Assembly (NCBI GenBank): GCA_964518635.1
Contig: CAZFGK010000007.1
Coordinates: 50,245-114,244, forward strand
From: CAZFGK01 sp964518635
GTDB taxonomy: Bacteria; Zixibacteria; MSB-5A5; GN15; FEB-12
Length of the DNA stretch: 64,000 nt
Reading direction: 5' to 3'
The notes below the pieces were generated by a model. The model ran no database searches, was not told the DNA's origin, and saw only the letters and a program-made list of their open reading frames with translations. A program made the position numbers and the translations under genes. Shown here one piece after another: positions 1-9,504 of this stretch (position 1 is the first letter of the stretch; each line of letters begins with the position of its first letter).

Positions 1-607
1 GCCGGACATAGGCAATATTGGTGGTAGCGAAGGCATGAGGAGGGACTAATCCGGGGAGTGACGGCTCATCGACTGAGACATATCCGATTCCCCACTCTTT
101 CAAACGATCATACATCGGACGGTTCATCCAGCTTTCGTGCCGAAACTCTGCAAATAGAGGCAGAGGTGCGACTGCGTCACGGATGATCTGAAGATACCCC
201 AGCTGGTTCTCACTAAACCGAAAGCCAAAAGGGAATTGCGCCAGTAGACCGCTTAACTTACCCGAGGCAACCAACGGTTCAATACAGCGCAGGAATTGAT
301 CTCTCTCTGCAATCAACTCATCTCGTCGATGCGTAAAGGATGCCGGTACTTTGACCATGAAATCAAAACCGGCCGGTGCTTTTCTCGCCATTCCGGCCAT
401 CACGGATGGCTGCGGAATCCCGTAGTAAGTCGCGTTGATTTCGACAGTGCGAAAGTGGAGCATGTACAGATCAAGCATGCGGGCATTGGGTAAGTCAGTC
501 GGATAAAACACCCCCCGCCAATCCTGAAAGCTGTAGCCCGATGTCCCGATCCGAATTCCCGGTTCGTCCTGCAATGGTGCATCGTTCTGCGGTTGAAACA
601 GATCCAT
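1..607 (-). CDS. DUF72 (YecE-like) family protein, partial
   Basis: The gene runs leftward off the window edge, so only the N-terminal ~202 residues are visible. Translating back from the ATG at 605-607 gives an early G-T-S-G-Y-S-F-x-D-W motif (about residues 21-30), then T-V-E-I-N-A-T-Y-Y and later F-A-E-F-R-H-E-S-W. These are hallmarks of the DUF72 family, which has a TIM-barrel fold. The biochemical role of the family is not established. The start lies 56 bases downstream of the stop of the zinc-ribbon gene and has no convincing Shine-Dalgarno, so the exact start is uncertain. The two genes could form one short leftward unit. Confidence 0.85.
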   Translation of the reverse strand, partial: MDLFQPQNDAPLQDEPGIRIGTSGYSFQDWRGVFYPTDLPNARMLDLYMLHFRTVEINATYYGIPQPSVMAGMARKAPAGFDFMVKVPASFTHRRDELIAERDQFLRCIEPLVASGKLSGLLAQFPFGFRFSENQLGYLQIIRDAVAPLPLFAEFRHESWMNRPMYDRLKEWGIGYVSVDEPSLPGLVPPHAFATTNIAYVR

Positions 608-663
608 ATGAGAATATCGAAGGTGGGGACGAACTATTCCAGTAGCCGGACAGAGAATGTGAT

Positions 664-960
664 CTAGGGCTTTTCGCGAACCTGCTTTACCTGCTGAAAC
701 TTGATCTTGCCGCAGTTCGGGCAAGTCCATTTTCTCTGTTTATGGAACGAGCGCTTTTCTTCCTTCATGGGAGATTTACAACGGGGGCAGGTCATCTGAT
801 CATCATACGGAAAATCTGACCCGAGTGGACTAACGAACTCAATCAATGATTCATCATAGGTGATTCGCTGTCGAGGAATCTTTTCCTTGTTTTCTGAACG
901 TTTTCCAGTAGGATTAATGGTGGAAGTGAATGTCAAATGCTCATCGGACTGACCGGACAA
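664..960 (-). CDS. small zinc-ribbon protein
   Basis: This is a 98-residue protein with two CxxC knuckles near the C-terminus (C-P-R-C at about 57-60 and C-P-N-C at about 80-83), separated by a basic stretch. That is a typical zinc-ribbon fold likely to bind one zinc ion. The N-terminal half is polar and probably disordered. No specific function can be assigned. The ATG start at 960 would overlap the divergently transcribed coaE by 24 bases. A TTG at codon 9 (934-936) would remove the overlap and could be the real start. The gene is upstream of the DUF72 gene on the same strand. Confidence 0.6.
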   Translation of the reverse strand: MSGQSDEHLTFTSTINPTGKRSENKEKIPRQRITYDESLIEFVSPLGSDFPYDDQMTCPRCKSPMKEEKRSFHKQRKWTCPNCGKIKFQQVKQVREKP

Positions 961-1584
961 ATTGGGGCGGGTAAGTCGACCGTCGCCGATATTCTGACAC
1001 GGCTCGGAGCCGTAGTCATTGATGCAGATAGTATCGGAAAAGCCGTAGTCAATTTATACCCCCCGCTTCAGGCCAAACTCGCCGTTGAATTTGGGGAGGA
1101 CATCCTTGAGCGTGGAGGGATGAATCGTCGACGACTCGCCGCACGTGCGTTTCGGGATGAGGAATCAAAGGCACGACTTGACAAACTTGTCCACCCCTAT
1201 CTCCTCCGTGAACTGCGGGGTCGGGTTGCCAGAGCCAAACGATTCGGCGTTCCGGTCGTGATTGATGCTGCCCTTCTCCTGCAATGGAAGCTTGATCGGG
1301 AGTGCCAGATTGTCATCGGACTCTTTGCGCGGGAATCTGTTCGAGTGAAGCGTCTCCTGGACCGCGGACTTGTTCGTCAGGATATCGCCGCAAGAATGAA
1401 ATTGCAAAGTTCGGCTGCTGAGATTCGGGCTGTAGCAGACTATCTGATCACCAATAATGGCAGTACCAAGGCCCTTGAATCCCGCGTTCGGAAAGTCTGG
1501 GAGGATATTTTCGCTCGGATAGACGCGACGGTTCAAAATCGAGTTGAGAAACCGAAGAAAAAGAAGCAAATTCGTCGCAAGTAA
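937..1584 (+). CDS. coaE: dephospho-CoA kinase
   Basis: This enzyme catalyses the last step of coenzyme A synthesis, ATP-dependent 3'-phosphorylation of dephospho-CoA in the cytoplasm. The P-loop G-Q-I-G-A-G-K-S is at residues 7-14, followed by the conserved D-A-D at about 30-32 and the H-P at about 87-88 that occur in CoaE. At 215 residues it is near the family norm of about 200, with a short basic lysine-rich tail (P-K-K-K-K-K-Q) that is not needed for the fold. The start gives the canonical M-L-I-G-L-T-G opening. The next gene begins 52 bases downstream on the same strand. Confidence 0.95.
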   Translation: MLIGLTGQIGAGKSTVADILTRLGAVVIDADSIGKAVVNLYPPLQAKLAVEFGEDILERGGMNRRRLAARAFRDEESKARLDKLVHPYLLRELRGRVARAKRFGVPVVIDAALLLQWKLDRECQIVIGLFARESVRVKRLLDRGLVRQDIAARMKLQSSAAEIRAVADYLITNNGSTKALESRVRKVWEDIFARIDATVQNRVEKPKKKKQIRRK

Positions 1585-1636
1585 GTTTGGCTGTCAGTGA
1601 ATTGACTTCCGCCTCATTCCTTCTTTCTTTTGCCCC

Positions 1637-2818
1637 ATGCGCTACTCCCACCGAATCGATCAGCTTGAATCTGAAGGGGCGTTTGTTCTTCTTGCTCGTG
1701 CCAAGCTCCTTGAGGCACAGGGGAAGAATATCATTCATTTGCAAATTGGTGAACCTGACTTTGATACCCCGTCGAATATCTCACTCGCTGCAATAGATGC
1801 ACTCAAATCGGGTGAAACCCACTATGCCCCATCGGGTGGTATTCCGGAAGCCCGCGCGGCAGTAGCCAAGTACATGTCTCTCACTCGCGGGATAACTATC
1901 TCGCCCGACGAAGTTGTTGTCTATCCGGGCTGTAAACCGGTGATTTTTGCCACGATGATGGCCCTGGTTGAACCGGGTGACGAAATTATCATTCCGGATC
2001 CCGGCTACCCGACGTATCGATCAGTCGCAAAATTCCTGGACGCGGTACCGGTACCGGTCCGCTATCATGAACATCTCAATTTTCGCTTTCAGCTTGGTGA
2101 TGTCGAGAAGGCGATCACGCCCAAAACCAAGGCGATTGTAATTAATTCTCCCGCCAATCCGACTGGTGGGGTGCTGACGGTAGATGATCTTGCGGGTGTA
2201 CTCGCGTTGGCAGAAAAACATGACCTCTGGGTCATCGCCGACGAAATCTATTCACGGATAGTCTATGACGAGCCATTCCATTCGATTGGATCTCTCCCCG
2301 GTGCCCTTGATCGTTGTGTGTTGATTGATGGGGCTTCCAAGACCTTTGCCATGACGGGTTGGCGGCTCGGATTCGGGGCGATGCCCAAGAAACTTGCAGA
2401 TTATCTCTTCACTTTTGCGATCAATAATTTCTCTTCGACCTGCACCTTCGCACAGTATGGACTTATTGAGGCACTCCAGGGGACGCAGGAGCCGGTTGAG
2501 GCGATGCTGCGGGAGTTTCGTCAGCGACGAGATGTCATGGTTGCCGAAGTGAATAAAATTCCCGGGATGCACTGCCTTACACCGGAGGGGGCATTTTATG
2601 TCTTCGCAAACATTCAGAAGACTGGCTTGACTGGCAAACAGTTCAGCGATCTAATGCTCAATGAAGCCGGTGTTGCCTGCCTGCATGGTTCCGCTTTTGG
2701 CGCAGGAGGAGAGGGGTATGTTCGCTTCTCATACGCCAATTCAATTGAGAATATTCAGGAGGCGATGAGTCGAATTCGGGGAGTCCTTTCCCGCCGACTG
2801 GTGAAAACACCGGCCTGA
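1637..2818 (+). CDS. PLP-dependent class I/II aminotransferase (AspC-like)
   Basis: This is a 393-residue fold-type I aminotransferase. The PLP lysine is K235 in the motif S-K-T-F-A-M-T-G-W-R. N-S-P-A-N-P-T-G at about 170-177 and D-E-I-Y at about 202-205 supply the cofactor-ring contacts, and the conserved R-x-S in the C-terminal part (V-R-F-S-Y) would bind the substrate carboxylate. The N-terminus resembles the Igamma subgroup of aspartate and aromatic aminotransferases. Substrate cannot be decided from sequence. Aspartate or prephenate/aromatic amino acids are candidates, and this could supply the transaminase missing from the aromatic pathway encoded elsewhere in the window. It is 52 bases downstream of coaE. 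Confidence 0.9.
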   Translation: MRYSHRIDQLESEGAFVLLARAKLLEAQGKNIIHLQIGEPDFDTPSNISLAAIDALKSGETHYAPSGGIPEARAAVAKYMSLTRGITISPDEVVVYPGCKPVIFATMMALVEPGDEIIIPDPGYPTYRSVAKFLDAVPVPVRYHEHLNFRFQLGDVEKAITPKTKAIVINSPANPTGGVLTVDDLAGVLALAEKHDLWVIADEIYSRIVYDEPFHSIGSLPGALDRCVLIDGASKTFAMTGWRLGFGAMPKKLADYLFTFAINNFSSTCTFAQYGLIEALQGTQEPVEAMLREFRQRRDVMVAEVNKIPGMHCLTPEGAFYVFANIQKTGLTGKQFSDLMLNEAGVACLHGSAFGAGGEGYVRFSYANSIENIQEAMSRIRGVLSRRLVKTPA

Positions 2819-2894
2819 TCAGAACTTCCCACTTTTTCTTAAGTCCCCGGAATCACAAGTTGATTTCAGGCCTTCACCAGCCGATGCTCTAAGA

Positions 2895-3707
2895 ATGGCA
2901 GACGATTCCGAGCTTCAGGTTTCCCGGACGCTGGTAGATATCCTCGCTGAGCCCCGATTCCATGCCGAGCGAATCTCGCAGGCGTTCTGGGGGGAGCTTC
3001 TTTCTCCTCTGGAGGAGAAAAATGAATTCGTTAAAGTGCGTCGACTTCGTGATCAGTACGAGGGCTGGATCGACAGACGGTATCTCAACGGGAAGTTTTC
3101 AACCAAGGGGAAACTTCATAGAGTTGTCGTCGCTGATACAGAGGTGAAAACGCAACTCACGAAGCAGCTACTTCCCCCCTATCAACTACTGTTTGGGACT
3201 GAGATTTCCGTGTCAAAACTTATGGGACAGGCGGTTGAGTTTTCAGTTGATGCAAAATATCGTGGATCGATAAAGCAACGCGCTCTTGTTCCGGTAGGAA
3301 AACCAGACGCGTCGACCGCATGGAAATCGATTTTGAAGCATTCCCGATTTTTTCTTGGTGCCCCCTATCTCTGGGGTGGAATCTCCCATCTCGGTTGTGA
3401 TTGTTCTGGGCTTGTTCAAACGCTTTACGGGCAGGTTGGGATCTCACTGCCGCGTGACACGAAAGATCAGCGAAAAACTGGCATGAGTGTAAAAAGAGCT
3501 GACATGCAGCCCGGCGACCTGATCTTTTCCCCCGGACATGTGGTTATTCTCTTGGAGAAAGGGAAAATACTGCACAGTTCCCGATCCTACGGCGGAGTGG
3601 CGATCCAGAGTCTTGACCCGAAGGACGATAGTTACAGGAAAGATCTTGACGAACAGTTCGAAGAAGCCAGGCGTGTACTACCTCAGAGGAATAGAAAAGC
3701 GAAATGA
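2895..3707 (+). CDS. NlpC/P60 cell-wall peptidase with N-terminal SH3-like region
   Basis: The C-terminal half is an NlpC/P60 cysteine peptidase. The nucleophile is C170 in D-C-S-G, the histidine is H215 in P-G-H-V, and a third polar residue is H227. The first ~125 residues look like two bacterial SH3-like segments, as in the YkfC type of gamma-D-glutamyl-diamino-acid endopeptidase, which cleaves muropeptides. No signal peptide is visible, so a cytoplasmic recycling role is more likely than wall remodelling. The stop overlaps the epimerase start by 4 bases (ATGA). That supports translational coupling and a shared pathway releasing and then isomerising L-Ala-Glu dipeptides. The start ATG lacks a strong ribosome binding site. 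Confidence 0.88.
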   Translation: MADDSELQVSRTLVDILAEPRFHAERISQAFWGELLSPLEEKNEFVKVRRLRDQYEGWIDRRYLNGKFSTKGKLHRVVVADTEVKTQLTKQLLPPYQLLFGTEISVSKLMGQAVEFSVDAKYRGSIKQRALVPVGKPDASTAWKSILKHSRFFLGAPYLWGGISHLGCDCSGLVQTLYGQVGISLPRDTKDQRKTGMSVKRADMQPGDLIFSPGHVVILLEKGKILHSSRSYGGVAIQSLDPKDDSYRKDLDEQFEEARRVLPQRNRKAK

Positions 3708-4741
3708 CTTACCAGCCAACCTTTGATCTGATCGAAGTTTGCATTCCACTCAAAGAGAAATTCTCAATCTCGGGTGGATCTGCCGAGACAAAGTCGAACG
3801 TCCTGGCGGTCATGGATAATCGATACGTCGGTGAAGCAGCTGCGTCGGTCAAGTATGGGCCGGGCGTAGAGGTATTGCTCAGCGAACTGCAACGTGGGAT
3901 TGAAATGTTGCAGGCATCTCTACCGATTTCAAAAGAGACTCTCACTACAATTCGCGGCTTCCAGATTCATCCTATCGCACGGGCGGCTCTGACCGGGATG
4001 GTACTCAACTATCTCTCGGGTTCGAGCAATCGCTACCCATGGGAAGTGCTCGGACTGCCTACTCCAGTCGGTATCAGAAGCTCCATGACCGCCGCAATCA
4101 ATGATGCCAGCTCTGTCATCGAAGCAATTCGCAATAGTCCCCATTCAATCGTAAAGGTCAAGCTCGGCTCGCCGGATGATCTCCCCGTCATTGAGCAACT
4201 TCGACAGCTCAGCGGTCGAGATATTAGGATCGACGCCAACGGTGGCTGGTCGCTCGAACAGGCCGAAGAGATGATCTACTACCTCATCAAAGCGGGGATT
4301 AAAGTCATCGAGCAACCCACAACTCCAGAGAATGTCAAAGAGTGGCCGCATCTGAAACAAAAGGACGCGACCCTTGAGCTGGTCATGGATGAGGGTCTTG
4401 GGACACTGGAAGACTATGAGGCGGTCAAAGATCAGGTCGACGGCGTCAATATCAAGATGGCAAAATCAGGTGGGGTGATGGAGGCGATTGCCATTGCACA
4501 GGCAGCGAAACGGGACGGGAAAAAAATCATGCTCGGTTGCATGGTCGAATCATCCTTCGGAATCGCTCCGGCGGTCTATGTCTCTTCCCTGGCTGACTAT
4601 TGGGATCTAGATGGTCCGATGCTTCTGGAAGAAGACCTCGCAACTGGTTTGACCTTTGATCATGAACAGATTCGAGTCGACCGCGAAATAATTGGCGGAC
4701 CTCGCCTACGTCGCGCTATCATCGAGCGCTATGCATCCTGA
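3704..4741 (+). CDS. dipeptide epimerase (L-Ala-D/L-Glu epimerase family)
   Basis: This is an enolase-superfamily enzyme of 345 residues, muconate-lactonizing subgroup. The K-V-K pair at 151-153 and the K-x-x-K at 251-254 (N-I-K-M-A-K-S-G-G) provide the two acid/base lysines. D177 (D-A-N-G-G-W), E203 (I-E-Q-P) and D229 (M-D-E-G) are the expected magnesium ligands. Together with the upstream NlpC/P60 gene, overlapping by 4 bases, this strongly suggests epimerisation of L-Ala-D-Glu from recycled peptidoglycan, as in the YkfB/YcjG enzymes. The exact dipeptide preference is inference, since this subgroup is catalytically diverse. The stop overlaps the amidase start by about 11 bases. Confidence 0.9.
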   Translation: MTYQPTFDLIEVCIPLKEKFSISGGSAETKSNVLAVMDNRYVGEAAASVKYGPGVEVLLSELQRGIEMLQASLPISKETLTTIRGFQIHPIARAALTGMVLNYLSGSSNRYPWEVLGLPTPVGIRSSMTAAINDASSVIEAIRNSPHSIVKVKLGSPDDLPVIEQLRQLSGRDIRIDANGGWSLEQAEEMIYYLIKAGIKVIEQPTTPENVKEWPHLKQKDATLELVMDEGLGTLEDYEAVKDQVDGVNIKMAKSGGVMEAIAIAQAAKRDGKKIMLGCMVESSFGIAPAVYVSSLADYWDLDGPMLLEEDLATGLTFDHEQIRVDREIIGGPRLRRAIIERYAS

Positions 4742-6698
4742 TCGCCGCCAAGCTACTGCTCTATCTTCGTCTCAGGTACGACTACTTTTCTGGCTTGCCG
4801 TTATTCTGGCGGCCTCGCTGATCTTCTTTCCACAAACAACTCAGGCGCAACCTGCGAAGATTACGATCATCTACCCTAAACCCGATCATCAGATGATCGC
4901 GCTTGATTCGACTTTCATCCTCGGCAATGTCCAATCAAGTGCTCGTCGCATTGCAGACCTTCGCCTGACCATCAATGACGCCGAGACAGAGATTCATCAG
5001 GATGGTGGCTGGCTCGGCTGGGTTGCGGTCGAAAGTGGAAGATTCCCTTTCGTAGTCAAAATCTATGAACGAAAGAGCAGAAGATTACTTGCTGTCGATA
5101 GTGTTGTTGTCACTGTCGCTCAAAGCCTCAGGGCAATTCCGAATGACTCATTCGTCATTGTTGGTGATTATCTCCCTCCTCGCGGAGATCTCGTGCTCTT
5201 GACCGGAGATCAACAGCGCATTGCAATGCGAGGTACACCGGGGGGAATTGCCTGGGCGAAAATCGCAGGAGTCAGCGATAGTCTGCCGCTGTATGAACGT
5301 GCCTCTCCGGGGCAGGCATACTGGGGGTCGAGTGTGTTTGGGAGTACGACGGACACATCCTCCATGGCACTCAGCGAAGGTGTGTATACCAATATTCTCA
5401 CTATCCAGAGCCAGATGCGCGCTGATAGTATTCCGATTGAATATTTCCTGAAGTTAAAATCACAAGCCCAGGCAGATTCTTCTTCTGATCGCAGGCGATC
5501 TTCGCAGCCAAGTCGTTTGCCTGTCGATTCTGTTGTAACGCTCACTTCTAAGTCGAACTACAGGATCACAATCAATCCTCCACACTATCCGATGACCGTC
5601 ATCTTCGCCGACACCACACAGACCATTCGCCATCTTCCCCAGTCCGGGTATTTTTCCATCTATCAGCCGATGGGAGTCGTGGCGACTTCTGTCGGTGCCG
5701 AAGGAATCTGGCAGAAGTTGAAACTTTCGCCCACTCAATATGCGTGGGCATCGGGTGCATCACTTGATACCCTCCCCTTTCGCACCCCCATTCCGCTCTC
5801 ACAGCCGACGACACTGAGAACATTCAATCATCAGGATAGTGTAAGTATCGAATGTATATTATCGGCAAGACATCCGTTCCGTGTGACCGAATCAGAAGAG
5901 AATGAACTGGTCATTGATCTTTTTGGCGTGACGAGCAATGTCGATTGGACCCGTTATGATTTTTCAGATGCAACTATCGAAGCAATTCAATGGACACAAA
6001 AAGAACCAGAGCATTTTTCCTTTCGAGTTCGCACCAAAAAGCCAATCTGGGGATATGATGCCTATTACCGAGGAACAACTTTTGTGTTGGTCCTTCATGC
6101 CCCTCCTAAAGATCTGGCGCACCTGAAAGGGAAACGTATTGTCGTCGATCCCGGACACAGTGCAGATCCGGGTTCGATCGGACCAACAGGACTGACTGAA
6201 AAAGAGGCGAATCTTCTGATTGCACTCGAATTCGCGAAAGAGCTTCGAGCCGCCGGTGCCGAAGTGATCATGACCCGCGATGATACCAGCAACGTCCCAC
6301 TCAATAGTCGACCGTTGATTGCAAAAAAGGCGGATGCAGACCTGTTTGTCTCGATTCACAATAATGCTCTTCCCGATGGAGTAAATCCGAGAGAACATAA
6401 TGGTGTGGCGACATTTTTCTACCAGCCACACTCAATGAATCTGGCGCGCGCAATTCAATCTGAACTGCTCAGCGCTACCGGATCAAGAGATTACGGCCTG
6501 TACAATGGGAATTTTGCGGTAGTACGGCCAACCAGTTATCCTGCAGTATTGGTTGAATGCGCGTTCATGATCTTGCCTGAGGATGAAGCAAAGCTCAAAA
6601 CTCCTGAGTTTCGAGTCGCGGTATCGAAAGCAATAACCAACGGTATCCGGAGATTCCTGAAAGATGCCGCGAAAAGGTACAGCTCAGAGTCTGATTAG
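4731..6698 (+). CDS. secreted N-acetylmuramoyl-L-alanine amidase (Amidase_3)
   Basis: This is a zinc amidase that cuts the bond between MurNAc and the stem peptide. The catalytic domain is C-terminal. Numbered from the ATG at 4731, H476 (D-P-G-H), E490 (T-E-K-E) and H543 (S-I-H-N-N) are the zinc ligands and E609 (V-E-C-A-F) is the catalytic base. An N-terminal hydrophobic segment ending near T-Q-A-Q is a signal peptide, which favours this start over the in-frame ATG at 4692 that would overlap the epimerase by 50 bases. About 430 residues precede the catalytic domain, with beta-rich AMIN-like or SH3-like character that may target it to the wall. It is the last gene of the peptidoglycan operon. 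Confidence 0.92.
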   Translation: MHPDRRQATALSSSQVRLLFWLAVILAASLIFFPQTTQAQPAKITIIYPKPDHQMIALDSTFILGNVQSSARRIADLRLTINDAETEIHQDGGWLGWVAVESGRFPFVVKIYERKSRRLLAVDSVVVTVAQSLRAIPNDSFVIVGDYLPPRGDLVLLTGDQQRIAMRGTPGGIAWAKIAGVSDSLPLYERASPGQAYWGSSVFGSTTDTSSMALSEGVYTNILTIQSQMRADSIPIEYFLKLKSQAQADSSSDRRRSSQPSRLPVDSVVTLTSKSNYRITINPPHYPMTVIFADTTQTIRHLPQSGYFSIYQPMGVVATSVGAEGIWQKLKLSPTQYAWASGASLDTLPFRTPIPLSQPTTLRTFNHQDSVSIECILSARHPFRVTESEENELVIDLFGVTSNVDWTRYDFSDATIEAIQWTQKEPEHFSFRVRTKKPIWGYDAYYRGTTFVLVLHAPPKDLAHLKGKRIVVDPGHSADPGSIGPTGLTEKEANLLIALEFAKELRAAGAEVIMTRDDTSNVPLNSRPLIAKKADADLFVSIHNNALPDGVNPREHNGVATFFYQPHSMNLARAIQSELLSATGSRDYGLYNGNFAVVRPTSYPAVLVECAFMILPEDEAKLKTPEFRVAVSKAITNGIRRFLKDAAKRYSSESD

Positions 6699-6705
6699 AC
6701 TCATT

Positions 6706-9471
6706 CTACTTTGCCTCGAGCCAATTCTCCCCTACTCCGATATCAGCTACCAGCGGCACCGCAAGTCGGGTAGCCCCTTCCATTTCGGCACGGACAATCT
6801 CACGCACTTTCTCAAGCTCTGATTTGTGGACATCGAAGACAAGTTCGTCATGCACCTGTAAGACCATTTTCGATTCAAATCCTGTCAGACGCTTCTGAAT
6901 ACTGATCATCGCAAGTTTGATTATATCCGCCGCCGTCCCCTGTATCGGAGTATTGATGGCTGTTCGCTCGGCAAACTGACGGACGGCTGGAATCTTTGCG
7001 TGCATCTCAGGAAGAGCGCGCCGACGATTGAACAACGTGGTTACAAATCCTTTATCCCGCGCAAACTGACGAGTCTCTTCCATATAGTTTCTGATTCCCG
7101 GATAGCGAGAGAAATAGGTCTCAATGAACTGCTTTGATTGCTCGACCGTCATCTCGGTCTGCTGAGAGAGCCCAAACGCAGTGACGCCGTAGATAATCGC
7201 AAAATTGGCGGTCTTAGCGACGCGTCGTTGATCTTTCGTAACCGTGGTGACATCGACGCCAAATACTTCTGCCGCGGTACGAGCATGAATATCCTGTCCC
7301 TGATGAAAGGCCTCGATCAAAGCGGCATCCTTGGCATAATGCGCAAGTATGCGTAACTCGATCTGGGAGTAATCAGCCGCCAGGATGAGATAGTCTTCGC
7401 GTCGCGGAATGAACGCCTTGCGAATTTCTCGACCCTCTTCAGTTCGAATCGGAATATTCTGAAGATTCGGATCTGACGAAGCAAGCCGCCCCGTCGCCGC
7501 AACCGCCTGATTGAATGTCGTATGTACACGACCGGTATTCGGATTGATCAGAAGCGGAATAGCATCGACATACGTACTGCGCAGCTTCGTATACTGACGA
7601 TACTCAAGAATCAGTTTTGGAAACGGATGCAACAGAGCCAGTTCTTCCAGAACTCCCACATCGGTCGAAAAACCGGTCTTCTTTGCGGTCTTTCCTTTTG
7701 TCGGCAGGGCCATTTTCTCAAACAGGATGTGCGACAACTGCTGCGTCGAATTGATATTGAACTTCATCCCGGCCATCTCGTAAATACGCTCTTCGAGAGA
7801 GGTTATCTTAATACCCATCTGTTCTGACAACTGCTTTAAGAAGGGGATATCAATCCGAACCCCAGCCTCCTCCATTTCGAAGAGAACTTTTACCAATGGC
7901 AATTCGATATTGTAGTAGAGATGTTGCATATCCCCATCATGCACCAGCGGCGCAAGCGCGCCGCGTAGGCGATAGGTGTAGTCGGCGTCTTCCGCCGCGT
8001 AGAAGGTGGCTTGTTCAACCGGTACGTCGGCGAAACTCTTCTGCGAACGACCGCTTCCAATCAGGTCATTGATGGGTTGCATCTTGTAGTCGAAATGTTT
8101 GAGAGCAAGATTATCAAGAGAGTGCTGCCTGCTGGAAGGATCGATTACATAGCTCGCAAGCATGCTATCAAAGCCGACCGGATCGACCTCAAGTCCGACA
8201 TGACGGAAAATATGCAGGTCGTACTTGATATTCTGACCGAACTTCTGCACCGAAGGACTGGAAAGAAGCCGCGCAAGCTCGCGAAGACCCTCGTCTCGCG
8301 GAATATTTGGAGTGGCTGCATCTGTATGACCGAATGGGATGTACCAACTCTCCCCCGACTTACCACAGAGAGAAACACCGACGAGTCCCGCCTGCAATGA
8401 ATCGAGCCCCGTCGTTTCGGTGTCGATGGCGACTTCACTCAGAGTGAGGAGTGAATCAATCAGCACGCGAAGATCTTCGATTGTCGAAATGAGGCGATAA
8501 TTGACCTTTGCTGATGGGGCGACAGATGCTGTTAGATCAAATGGCCCCTGCGCAGAGGCCGAGACAGATGCAACAGTTGCGGAGGCGGAATCTGGAGGGA
8601 CCAGTTCTTTTATGAGTGACTTGAATTCCATTTCGAAGAAAAGCCGTTTCGCCTCTTCGTAATGAATCGGTTTTGCGCGCAGTTCTTCATCTGAAATCTC
8701 AATAGGAACATCAAGGTGAATAGTCACCAGCTCTTTTGACAAATAGGCCGACTCTTTATTCGCGGCTAGTTTCTCTCGTGTCCCCTTTGCAGAAATCTTC
8801 TCGATATTCTCATAAACCGCATCGAGTGTTCCGAATTGCTCAATGAGTGCGTCCGCAGTTTTAGGTCCGATACCGGGGACACCGGGGACATTATCTGAAC
8901 TATCCCCCATGAGGGCGAGTTTGTCGATCACCTGCTCCGGGTAGACACCGAATCTGGTTTTGACTTCATTGCGACCGCATCGCTCCGGCTCTTCTGCGAC
9001 TTTCTTCGGGATGTAGATAAAAACCCGATCGGTCACGAGCTGGAAGTAGTCTTTGTCGCCGGTCACACACCAGACCGTATACCCAGCCGCCGCTTTCTTA
9101 CGCGCGATTGTTCCGATAATATCATCCGCTTCGAATCCCGGAAGCTCAAGAGTGGGAACATTCAATGCTTTTGCTGCTTCACGAATCCGTGGGAGTTGAT
9201 CGACTAGTTCTTGAGGCATTTTTGCGCGGGTCGATTTGTATTCACTATATCGTTCGTGACGAAAAGTCGGGAATTTGGTGTCGAATACCACCACGATCTC
9301 ATCCGGCTTTTCTTCACGAATGACTTTCAGGAGAGAATTTATGAATCCAAACGAGGCAGAAGTGTTCTCCCCCTTTGAGTTGATCAGAGGATTTCTGGCA
9401 AAGGCAAAGTAGGCCCGGTAGATCATCGCCGAGCCATCGATCAGATAGATACGTCTTGATTCTGATGTCAT
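6706..9471 (-). CDS. polA: DNA polymerase I
   Basis: This is a full three-domain enzyme of 921 residues for Okazaki fragment maturation and repair. The 5'-3' nuclease domain covers about residues 1-295 (G-D-S-S-D-N-V-P-G-V near 189-198). The 3'-5' exonuclease keeps its acidic residues: D350 and E352 in D-T-E-T-T-G-L, D418 in N-I-K-Y-D, and Y491...D495. It should therefore proofread, unlike the Taq-type enzymes. The polymerase domain contains D-Y-S-Q-I-E-L-R and V-H-D-E-L. It is converging with the amidase gene (stops 7 bases apart) and lies 33 bases downstream of nadD. Confidence 0.97.
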   Translation of the reverse strand: MTSESRRIYLIDGSAMIYRAYFAFARNPLINSKGENTSASFGFINSLLKVIREEKPDEIVVVFDTKFPTFRHERYSEYKSTRAKMPQELVDQLPRIREAAKALNVPTLELPGFEADDIIGTIARKKAAAGYTVWCVTGDKDYFQLVTDRVFIYIPKKVAEEPERCGRNEVKTRFGVYPEQVIDKLALMGDSSDNVPGVPGIGPKTADALIEQFGTLDAVYENIEKISAKGTREKLAANKESAYLSKELVTIHLDVPIEISDEELRAKPIHYEEAKRLFFEMEFKSLIKELVPPDSASATVASVSASAQGPFDLTASVAPSAKVNYRLISTIEDLRVLIDSLLTLSEVAIDTETTGLDSLQAGLVGVSLCGKSGESWYIPFGHTDAATPNIPRDEGLRELARLLSSPSVQKFGQNIKYDLHIFRHVGLEVDPVGFDSMLASYVIDPSSRQHSLDNLALKHFDYKMQPINDLIGSGRSQKSFADVPVEQATFYAAEDADYTYRLRGALAPLVHDGDMQHLYYNIELPLVKVLFEMEEAGVRIDIPFLKQLSEQMGIKITSLEERIYEMAGMKFNINSTQQLSHILFEKMALPTKGKTAKKTGFSTDVGVLEELALLHPFPKLILEYRQYTKLRSTYVDAIPLLINPNTGRVHTTFNQAVAATGRLASSDPNLQNIPIRTEEGREIRKAFIPRREDYLILAADYSQIELRILAHYAKDAALIEAFHQGQDIHARTAAEVFGVDVTTVTKDQRRVAKTANFAIIYGVTAFGLSQQTEMTVEQSKQFIETYFSRYPGIRNYMEETRQFARDKGFVTTLFNRRRALPEMHAKIPAVRQFAERTAINTPIQGTAADIIKLAMISIQKRLTGFESKMVLQVHDELVFDVHKSELEKVREIVRAEMEGATRLAVPLVADIGVGENWLEAK

Positions 9472-9504
9472 CTGCGCGGGATACTTGGAGCCGGTTTTGG
9501 GGTC

